A stretch of DNA of 32,066 bases from Sterolibacterium sp. (GTDB taxonomy: Bacteria > Pseudomonadota > Gammaproteobacteria > Burkholderiales > Rhodocyclaceae): assembly GCA_019105045.1 (NCBI GenBank), contig JAHRWT010000011.1, positions 1 to 32,066 on the forward strand, written 5' to 3'. The position numbers were made by a program, and so were the translations under genes. Shown here piece by piece: positions 1 to 5,503 of this stretch. The notes below the pieces were generated by a model. The model was given only the letters and a program-made list of their open reading frames with translations. It was not told the origin of the DNA and did not search any database. Each line of letters begins with the position of its first letter. The first letter of the stretch is position 1.

Positions 1-194
1 CCGCTGCGGGCGATGACATTGGCCATGGTGAAGGTCTTGCCCGAGCCGGTCACGCCCAGCAGGGTCTGATACATCAAGCCGTCTTCGATGCCTTCGACCA
101 GTTGATTGATGGCCGTCGGCTGGTCACCGGCGGGCTGAAAAGGCAGATGCAGGCGGTAGGGGCTGTCAGGAAAAGTCTGAATGGCTGAGTTCAT
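1..194 (-). CDS. uvrB: UvrB, excinuclease ABC subunit B (N-terminal fragment)
   Basis: Only the first 64 codons lie in the window; the gene runs off the left edge. The translation starts MNSAIQTF, continues with [11 protein letters not shown] and reaches the Walker A motif GVTGSGKT followed by FTMANVIA, the standard opening of UvrB. In the family, UvrB is the DNA-damage-verifying helicase subunit of nucleotide excision repair: UvrA loads it at lesions and it then recruits UvrC. The ATG at 194 was chosen because it gives the normal distance from start to Walker A; I see no convincing Shine-Dalgarno before it. The small mechanosensitive channel gene upstream ends 39 bases away on the same strand, so read-through transcription is likely. 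Identity is secure; completeness cannot be judged. Confidence 0.93.
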   Translation of the reverse strand, partial: MNSAIQTFPDSPYRLHLPFQPAGDQPTAINQLVEGIEDGLMYQTLLGVTGSGKTFTMANVIARS

Positions 195-233
195 GGATGT
201 GATGCGTCTGCTGGAGGTGCGACTGGTTGTGCG

Positions 234-767
234 TCAGCGATTTGATCGCTGCAGCCGGATGACCGTGCTGCCGATCATGACGCTGTTGGGTACGATGATT
301 TCCTGTTGTTTGTCGTCCTGCAGGATGGTGAATCCCAGGGAAATATCCTTGACTCTGGCCGACATCACTCCAGCGGGCGTGTTGAGCTGTATCGTGTCGC
401 CAATGCTGAATGGCCGGTACAGCACCAGCGAAAAACCGGCGATCAGATTGCTCAGGGTACTTTGCGCGGCGAGGCCGACAATCACCGAGGCCACGCTGAC
501 GCCTGCCAGCAGTGCCGTACCGATCGAACGCAGTTCAGGAACCAGATGGGCGTAAAGCACGAAGCCCAGCAGAAAGATCAAAACCTGTGCCAATGCGCTG
601 ACGAAGCGCAGGGCGGTGATATCCATCAGATGGGCTTCAAGCCGCCGCGCCGCGCGTCGTATCAGGATCGCCAGGATGGTGGCTGCGACAAAAAACATGA
701 GTCCTACAAAACTTATGCCAAGCGGCGAACCTGTATTGATCAGGTTCTTGAGCAAATCGTGCGTCAA
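234..767 (-). CDS. Short MscS-family mechanosensitive channel protein
   Basis: An inner-membrane protein of 177 residues if translation starts at the TTG at 767. That start is preferred over the upstream in-frame position at 812 because AGGAG (775-779) lies seven bases before it, ideal for ribosome binding. Hydrophobic segments lie near residues 17-36 and 57-75, followed by a glycine/alanine-rich pore-type helix near 80-110 (GVSVASVIVGLAAQS) and the MscS beta domain (RPFSIGDTI, then IIVPNS). This is the MscS pore plus beta-domain signature; such channels release solutes on hypo-osmotic shock. The protein stops soon after the beta domain, so the C-terminal alpha/beta vestibule of full MscS (about 280 residues in E. 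coli) is missing or nearly so. It may be a natural minimal form. uvrB follows 39 bases downstream. Confidence 0.8.
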   Translation of the reverse strand: MTHDLLKNLINTGSPLGISFVGLMFFVAATILAILIRRAARRLEAHLMDITALRFVSALAQVLIFLLGFVLYAHLVPELRSIGTALLAGVSVASVIVGLAAQSTLSNLIAGFSLVLYRPFSIGDTIQLNTPAGVMSARVKDISLGFTILQDDKQQEIIVPNSVMIGSTVIRLQRSNR

Positions 768-1007
768 GGGATAGCTCCTGTTACAGCCAGCGCGGATGGC
801 GGGATCAATCAAGTATCCGCAAATTCAAGAATATTCAGTGGCTTGCGGTGCAGCCCAACAGTATACGTGGCAATAGGCAGGGTGTATTCCAGAATTTTCA
901 GGATTTTCCCGCGTTCTATGCTGAAAACTGCTGAAAGCGTAGAATGTGACGCCTTTTGTTTTCTATAACCTGCAAGACGCTTTGTTGCGTCGGAACTGGA
1001 ATACCCG

Positions 1008-2228
1008 ATGATCTCCCCCATGACATCCAGCTTGTTTGCCGGCGTTGAAATGGCGCCTCGTGATCCCATCCTTGGCCTGAATGAGGCTTTCAACGCCGAC
1101 ACCCGCAACAACAAGGTGAATCTTGGCGTGGGTGTGTTCTTTGATGATGATGGCAAGCTGCCGCTGCTTGCTGCAGTCAAGGCGGCCGAGCAGGCGCGTC
1201 TTGCCGCTATGCCGGCGCGCGGCTATCAGCCGATCGAAGGGCTGGCCGCCTATAACCAGGCGGTGCAAAAATTGCTGTTCGGTGCCGAGACTTCATTGCT
1301 GATCGACGGACGTGTCCTCACCGTCGAAGCGCTGGGCGGGACGGGTGCTCTGAAAGTGGGCGCGGATTATCTCAAGCGCCTGTTGCCTGATACCAAGGTT
1401 TATATCAGTGACCCGAGCTGGGAAAATCATCGCGCCCTGTTTGAGTCTGCCGGCTTTCCGGTCGAAACCTACCCCTACTATGACGTGGCCACGCGCGGCG
1501 TGAATTTCCCGGCGATGACAGCCCGGCTGACGGCATTGCCCGCCGGTTCGATCATCATTCTCCATGCCTGTTGCCATAATCCGACCGGAGCTGATCTGAC
1601 TGTCGAGCAGTGGCACAAAGTCGTCGAAATTTGCGCCACCCGTCAGCTGGTGCCTTTCCTGGACATGGCTTACCAGGGCTTCGCCGACGGCGTTGAAGCG
1701 GATGCCATCGCGCCGCGCCTGTTTGCCGATTCCGGTCTGTCGTTCTTCGTTTCCAGCTCGTTTTCCAAGTCCTTCTCGCTCTATGGCGAACGCGTTGGTG
1801 CGCTGTCCATTGTCACTGCCAGCAAGGATGAAGCAGTGCGCGTACTGAGTCAGGTCAAGCGCGTCATCCGCACCAACTATTCCAACCCGCCAACGCATGG
1901 CGGGGCGATTGTCGCGGCAGTACTTGCTGATCCCCAGCTGCGCAAGCAGTGGGATGACGAACTGGCCGGTATGCGCGAACGTATCCGCGCCATGCGCGGG
2001 AGCCTCGTCGCCAAACTGCGCGAGCGAGGTGTCAAGCAGGATTTCTCGTTCGTCACCGACCAGCGCGGCATGTTTTCCTACACGGGCCTGAATGCGGCGC
2101 AGGTCGAGCGCCTGAAAGACGAATTCGGCATCTACGCCGTAGCCACCGGTCGCATCTGCCTGGCCGCGCTGAATACACGCAACATCGATTACGTTGCCGA
2201 TGCCATTGCCGCCGTACTGAAGGATTGA
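1008..2228 (+). CDS. tyrB: Class I aminotransferase (aspartate/aromatic amino acid type)
   Basis: A 406-residue fold-type I, PLP-dependent aminotransferase of the AspC/TyrB group. The PLP-binding lysine is Lys254 in SSSFSKSFSLYGERVG; the substrate and cofactor region HACCHNPTGADLT and the N-terminal NLGVGVFFDDDGKLPLL are also typical. The family transfers amino groups between aspartate, tyrosine or phenylalanine and 2-oxoglutarate; sequence alone does not separate aspartate from aromatic preference, so the symbol is tentative. The ATG at 1008 has GGAA a few bases upstream; a second in-frame ATG at 1020 is possible. It is transcribed away from the mscS-like gene. Next to uvrB this is an arrangement I associate with Betaproteobacteria. 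Length matches the family (about 400). Confidence 0.9.
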   Translation: MISPMTSSLFAGVEMAPRDPILGLNEAFNADTRNNKVNLGVGVFFDDDGKLPLLAAVKAAEQARLAAMPARGYQPIEGLAAYNQAVQKLLFGAETSLLIDGRVLTVEALGGTGALKVGADYLKRLLPDTKVYISDPSWENHRALFESAGFPVETYPYYDVATRGVNFPAMTARLTALPAGSIIILHACCHNPTGADLTVEQWHKVVEICATRQLVPFLDMAYQGFADGVEADAIAPRLFADSGLSFFVSSSFSKSFSLYGERVGALSIVTASKDEAVRVLSQVKRVIRTNYSNPPTHGGAIVAAVLADPQLRKQWDDELAGMRERIRAMRGSLVAKLRERGVKQDFSFVTDQRGMFSYTGLNAAQVERLKDEFGIYAVATGRICLAALNTRNIDYVADAIAAVLKD

Positions 2229-2264
2229 AGAAGACGCCACGTGCAGCAATGTGCCGTGCAGATG

Positions 2265-2293
2265 TTGACGCATTGCTGCGCAATGAATAAAAT
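2265..2293 (+). promoter_or_regulatory. Sigma-70 promoter of tRNA-Asn
   Basis: TTGACG (2265-2270), a 17-base spacer and TAAAAT (2288-2293) place a transcription start around 2300, just before the tRNA at 2308. The spacer contains a perfect inverted repeat, CATTGC-TGC-GCAATG (2271-2285). Confidence 0.7.
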
Positions 2294-2307
2294 TCGCGCT
2301 TCGTTGT

Positions 2308-2383
2308 TCCTCGATAGCTCAGTCGGTAGAGCGCCGGACTGTTAATCCGTAGGTCCCTGGTTCGAGCCCAGGTCGGGGAGCCA
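2308..2383 (+). tRNA. tRNA-Asn (GTT)
   Basis: A 76-base cloverleaf with CCA encoded. The acceptor arms TCCTCGA and TCGGGGA pair with one G-U, the T arm reads GGTTCGAGCCC, and the anticodon GTT lies at 2341-2343. The body closely resembles E. coli tRNA-Asn. Confidence 0.97.
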
Positions 2384-2396
2384 TAAGATTCAAGCA

Positions 2397-2433
2397 AAAA
2401 GGCCCAGCCCAAAAGGTTGGGCCTTTTGCTTTT
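2397..2433 (+). terminator. Rho-independent terminator after tRNA-Asn
   Basis: The 13-base arm 2397-2409 (AAAAGGCCCAGCC) pairs with 2415-2427 (GGTTGGGCCTTTT) around a CAAAA loop, with one G-T wobble, and is followed by a T-rich tail. It lies 14 bases after the tRNA end. Confidence 0.85.
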
Positions 2434-2958
2434 GTGTCATTCCTGTGAAATTGCGCCGGGAAACCTCAAGACGCCTTGGTGACAGATGCCAGCGTGGCAG
2501 GGCAATCGCATGAATGCCAATGTCGTGAACTTGTTCCCAAAAATCATTGCGTCGGCTTGACCAGTTTGCTTTTGCAATGAGGGGCATGGCTTGGCGGCCT
2601 CACGGATCTTGCCAAATCGCCCATTGAGTGCCGAGCAGGTCTGCGCCTGGCGAGTTTCTTCTGGAACCTGGCCGGCTGCTGGCTGAGGCGCAGCATAATC
2701 GCGATAGGGGTGTTTGCCATGGCAACTGGCGGCCATTGCGGCTGAAGAGCGGCGTTTGATCTGTGAACTCGAAGATGAGGCGGTCGGTATTTACGACGTG
2801 TGCCCGGAGAAGTTCAAGAAAAAACGGAAGATGCGCGTGCACCGCGCGGGACTTCTGGCTATCGTCGGGGCGTTTTCCCTTTCGGGGCTGTATTCGGGCA
2901 TGCGTGATCAGAACGCAGGATACAAAGCCCGCAAGCCGTTTTGTGACTGGATAACACA
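2434..2958. other. Intergenic stretch with no supported gene
   Basis: About 525 bases lie between the tRNA-Asn terminator and the ompA-side terminator. Open frames exist on both strands, for example plus 2714-3154 (TTG start) and minus 2600-2959, but none has a ribosome binding site with a good start, a recognisable domain or clear coding character. The plus frame contains a short run with acidic, then lysine-rich, then hydrophobic parts (ELEDEAVG, KFKKKRK, AGLLAIVGAFSLSG), yet it runs through the predicted terminator and into ompA. This could be decayed coding sequence; I cannot name a source. Confidence 0.4.
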
Positions 2959-2986
2959 AGGCCCCGCAGTCTGCACTGCGAGGCCT
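2959..2986 (-). terminator. Hairpin downstream of the OmpA-like gene
   Basis: AGGCCCCGCAGT (2959-2970) and ACTGCGAGGCCT (2975-2986) form a 12-base stem with one C-A mismatch around CTGC. It lies 43 bases past the minus-strand ompA-like stop. The following minus-strand sequence (TTGTGTTAT) is only partly T-rich, so termination strength is uncertain. Confidence 0.55.
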
Positions 2987-3028
2987 GTTGGATCGGGATG
3001 CGTGCGAACCCGCCGGGAAATGGGTTTT

Positions 3029-3547
3029 TCAGGGATGTATCCGCAGTTCGACGCGGCGGTTCTGCGCCTGATCCTCAACTGTGGCGTTGTCGGTCACGGG
3101 TTGGCTGGGGCCGTAGCCCACAGTCGTCAGACGTTTGGCAGCAATGCCGCGTGATACCAGGTATTTTTTGACATTGTCCGCCCTCTGCTTGGAAAGCGTT
3201 GTGTTCAGCTGTGGTCGATTGCTGCGGTTGTTGTCGTCAGTGTGGCCGGCAATTTCGGCTTTGATGGATGGATCCTGCTTCAGTTTTTCAGCAAACGCAT
3301 TGAGCAGTGGCAGCGCGTTATTTTTCAGCTCTGCGGAACCGTATGAAAAAAGGACGGCTTCGCCCTGCGCCGACATCAGCGGGGTTTGCTGCGGCATAAG
3401 ATTGGCGGCGGGGGCTTGCAACGAAATGAGGTCATCATCATCGTCATCCGGGTCACAGTCTTCAGCCGACTGGGCAGCAACAGGCAAGGCATAGCAGAAG
3501 AGCAGGCAGATCAGTGCCGAGGTGAGTTTGGGAAACTTGAAATTCAT
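3029..3547 (-). CDS. OmpA-family peptidoglycan-binding protein
   Basis: 172 residues starting MNFKFPKL at the ATG at 3547, chosen because AGGGAG (3556-3561) lies seven bases upstream and because a signal peptide follows at once (hydrophobic core, then LPVAAQSAED, likely cleaved after the AA). There is no lipobox cysteine in the usual position, so a soluble or loosely anchored periplasmic protein is likelier than a lipoprotein. A striking acidic run of six aspartates follows the mature N-terminus. The C-terminal half is a complete OmpA-like domain: FSYGSAEL, GHTDDN, LSKQRADNVKKYL, VGYGPSQP and NRRVEL, including the Asp and Arg that bind diaminopimelate in this family. No beta-barrel domain is present. 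Function beyond cell-wall attachment is unknown. Confidence 0.85.
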   Translation of the reverse strand: MNFKFPKLTSALICLLFCYALPVAAQSAEDCDPDDDDDDLISLQAPAANLMPQQTPLMSAQGEAVLFSYGSAELKNNALPLLNAFAEKLKQDPSIKAEIAGHTDDNNRSNRPQLNTTLSKQRADNVKKYLVSRGIAAKRLTTVGYGPSQPVTDNATVEDQAQNRRVELRIHP

Positions 3548-3613
3548 GTGACGACTCCCTGTATCTGGAATTTTTTGAGTTGTGGTCATGACATCACTGT
3601 ATCTGGGTGGCTG

Positions 3614-3641
3614 ATTTTACCTCTCATGTGCGCAGTGGCAA
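3614..3641 (-). promoter_or_regulatory. Sigma-70 promoter of the OmpA-like gene
   Basis: Read on the minus strand: TTGCCA (3641-3636), a 16-base spacer, then TAAAAT (3619-3614). The start codon is 67 bases past the -10 element. The remaining bases up to the tRNA-Gly promoter hold only a run of eight G (3713-3720) and nothing I can name. Confidence 0.55.
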
Positions 3642-3823
3642 GCTTATGACAAAAATCTCTCACAAAAAATGCGCTGGACTGCGTACGGGTTCGACGTCAC
3701 CCGATAGGGATAGGGGGGGGCGGCCTGTAACCAGGTCCGTGGCCGATTGGATTGCAGTGATGTGAGCTGGTTTTGCAGGGTCATGCGGCAACACAAGATC
3801 ATTCAAAAAAACTCTCGAAAAAG

Positions 3824-3851
3824 TTGACTGTGCAGAATTTGCAGCTATAAT
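3824..3851 (+). promoter_or_regulatory. Strong sigma-70 promoter for tRNA-Gly/tRNA-Cys
   Basis: TTGACT (3824-3829), a 16-base spacer and a perfect TATAAT (3846-3851) lie 13 bases before tRNA-Gly, as expected for a stable RNA promoter. Confidence 0.8.
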
Positions 3852-3864
3852 TCTTTTCTGTCTT

Positions 3865-3940
3865 GCGGCAGTAGCTCAGTTGGTAGAGCGCAACCTTGCC
3901 AAGGTTGAGGTCGAGAGTTCGAGACTCTTCTGCCGCTCCA
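3865..3940 (+). tRNA. tRNA-Gly (GCC)
   Basis: 76 bases with CCA encoded. The acceptor stem is GCGGCAG/CTGCCGC, the D arm AGCTCAGTTGGTAGAGC, the anticodon GCC at 3898-3900 and the T arm GAGAGTTCGAGACTC. Confidence 0.97.
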
Positions 3941-3946
3941 GTTTTC

Positions 3947-3972
3947 AAGGGAAAGCGCAAGCTTTCCCTTTT
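3947..3972 (+). terminator. Hairpin between tRNA-Gly and tRNA-Cys
   Basis: A perfect 10-base stem AAGGGAAAGC/GCTTTCCCTT (3947-3956 and 3961-3970) is closed by a GCAA tetraloop. The T run after it is short, so it may be a processing signal or a partial terminator rather than a full stop before tRNA-Cys. Confidence 0.5.
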
Positions 3973-4007
3973 CGCTTCGGAACCCTCCGCGTTGTTGTCA
4001 GGGTCCT

Positions 4008-4081
4008 GGCGGGGTAGCAAAGTGGTTATGCAGCGGCCTGCAAAGCCGTCTACGCCGGTTCGATTCCGACCCCCGCCTCCA
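4008..4081 (+). tRNA. tRNA-Cys (GCA)
   Basis: 74 bases with CCA encoded. The acceptor stem is GGCGGGG/CCCCGCC, the anticodon GCA lies at 4040-4042 and the T arm contains GGTTCGATTCC. It follows tRNA-Gly by 67 bases with no obvious promoter of its own, so co-transcription is likely. Confidence 0.96.
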
Positions 4082-4196
4082 ATTTATTCCCAATGTATTG
4101 GTTCATGGCCTCTTCTTTCGGTACTGGAAGAAGACGCGCCCTGCCTGGTGTCTGGTGTTGAGCTCTTGCGTTCTGTTGCCGCATCGTGGCCTGGCT

Positions 4197-4225
4197 TTGA
4201 CCCATCACGGATGATTCGGTATTGT
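4197..4225 (+). promoter_or_regulatory. Candidate sigma-70 promoter of nnrS
   Basis: TTGACC (4197-4202), a 17-base spacer and TATTGT (4220-4225). The -10 is a 4/6 match. I looked for an FNR/DNR-type dyad (TTGAT-N4-ATCAA) here and did not find one. Confidence 0.45.
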
Positions 4226-4274
4226 TACGCTCTTGCCGGTTCATCAGGGTTATTGCGAAAGGTTGTCTGGTCTG

Positions 4275-5450
4275 ATGCTGTCCGTATTGCGTAAATTGCT
4301 GTCCCAGCCGCTCTGGCTGGTGGGTTTCAGGCCTTTTTTCAGCCTTGCCATCCTTTCGGGAATGCTGCTGCCGCCACTCTGGCTGCTGCTGTTCATGGGC
4401 AAACTGCCTGTGGCCATGCATCATTTTTCTGCCATGCAGTGGCATGCGCATGAAATGTTCTTTGGCTTCGGCTGGGCCGTGATCGGCGGTTTTCTCCTGA
4501 CGGCAACCAAGAACTGGGTGCAGGTTCGTGGCTATCATGGTCTGGCGCTGATGTTGCTCACGTTGGCCTGGTTCGTCGAGCGCCTTGCCATGTGGTACGA
4601 GGCGGCTTTGCCTCGTGCGCTGTTTCTGCTCGGCAATCATCTGTTTCTGGCAACAATCGTCGTCATGCTGTTGTGGACGTTGGTGCGCCATCGCAAAACG
4701 GATTCTTACAGCGATAATTATTTTTTCCTGATCGCCTTGCCGCTTTTTCTGGTTGCAAAAAACCTGATCCTGAGTGATGAGTATTTTCAGGCCGGGGTAA
4801 GCATGTCCATTGGGTTGTTCAGGGTGGCTTTTCTGGTCATGCTGGAACGCACGCTGACACAGTTCATGAAATCGCTGTTCGGGGTGAGCATCCTGCGCGA
4901 TCCGCGCCTTGACCGCAGTATCAAACTGATGGCCGTGGTCATGGTTTTTGAGAATTTCATGCCGGCAGCGCTGGCAAGCGGGCTGGCTGGCCTGCTGGCG
5001 GCCTTGCTGTTGCTGCGTTTCGTCTTTTGGTATCCCCAGCGCGCCCTGCGCCGGCTTGATGTCGGCATCATGTATCTGGGCTATCTGGCGATCGTCATTC
5101 AGCTGTGCTTGCTGGCTTGGCAGCATGTGTCGCCGCAGGGCTGGATAGGGGGCGTGGCGACGCACATGTTCAGCTTCGGTGTGATGGGCCTGATCATCCC
5201 TGCCATGCTGGTGCGTATTTCCAAGGGCCACACTGGCCGCAAGGTCAGTTTCGATGCACTCGACAAGGCGCTATTGTGGCTGATGATACTGGCCCTGGTC
5301 TTGCGTCTTGTCATGCCACAGCTTGTGCCTGAGGCTTACCTGCACTGGCTGGAGCTTGCGACGGTGTGCTGGGTTTTATGTTTTGCCACACTGGCCTGGC
5401 GCTATCTGCCTTACTTGTTCCAGCCCCGGGTGGACGGCAAGATGCATTGA
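4275..5450 (+). CDS. nnrS: NnrS family multi-pass membrane protein
   Basis: 391 residues, almost entirely hydrophobic, with about twelve predicted membrane segments. The opening RPFFSLAILSGMLLPPLWLL and the conserved block MHHFSAMQWHAHEMFFGFGW, rich in histidine and methionine, followed by GGFLLTATKNW, are the NnrS signature. The second conserved block THMFSFGVMGLIIPAMLVR with KGHTGR lies near residues 290-320. NnrS proteins are haem- and copper-containing inner-membrane proteins linked to nitric oxide tolerance and denitrification. The ATG at 4275 is the first ATG in the frame; an in-frame TTG at 4233 is less likely. The neighbouring genes give no denitrification context in this window. It converges with the synthetase/GNAT gene, with 53 bases between the stops and no clear terminator. 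Confidence 0.9.
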   Translation: MLSVLRKLLSQPLWLVGFRPFFSLAILSGMLLPPLWLLLFMGKLPVAMHHFSAMQWHAHEMFFGFGWAVIGGFLLTATKNWVQVRGYHGLALMLLTLAWFVERLAMWYEAALPRALFLLGNHLFLATIVVMLLWTLVRHRKTDSYSDNYFFLIALPLFLVAKNLILSDEYFQAGVSMSIGLFRVAFLVMLERTLTQFMKSLFGVSILRDPRLDRSIKLMAVVMVFENFMPAALASGLAGLLAALLLLRFVFWYPQRALRRLDVGIMYLGYLAIVIQLCLLAWQHVSPQGWIGGVATHMFSFGVMGLIIPAMLVRISKGHTGRKVSFDALDKALLWLMILALVLRLVMPQLVPEAYLHWLELATVCWVLCFATLAWRYLPYLFQPRVDGKMH

Positions 5451-5503
5451 GCATGCCGGGCGTGCTGGCAGTTGGCAGTCTGACGTTTTGCTTCGGTACT
5501 GCC

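Noticed and set aside
3706-3722. G-rich run (GGGATA then eight G) as a possible G-quadruplex
   Set aside because: A single short G cluster without four separated runs; may be a simple slippage tract or sequencing-sensitive homopolymer.
4197-4212. TTGAC...ATCAC as an FNR/DNR site upstream of nnrS
   Set aside because: The half-sites have the wrong spacing and a poor second half; better explained as a -35 element.
4050-5231. 393-codon open frame on the minus strand opposite nnrS
   Set aside because: His/Gln-rich antisense frame, and it would cover tRNA-Cys as well.
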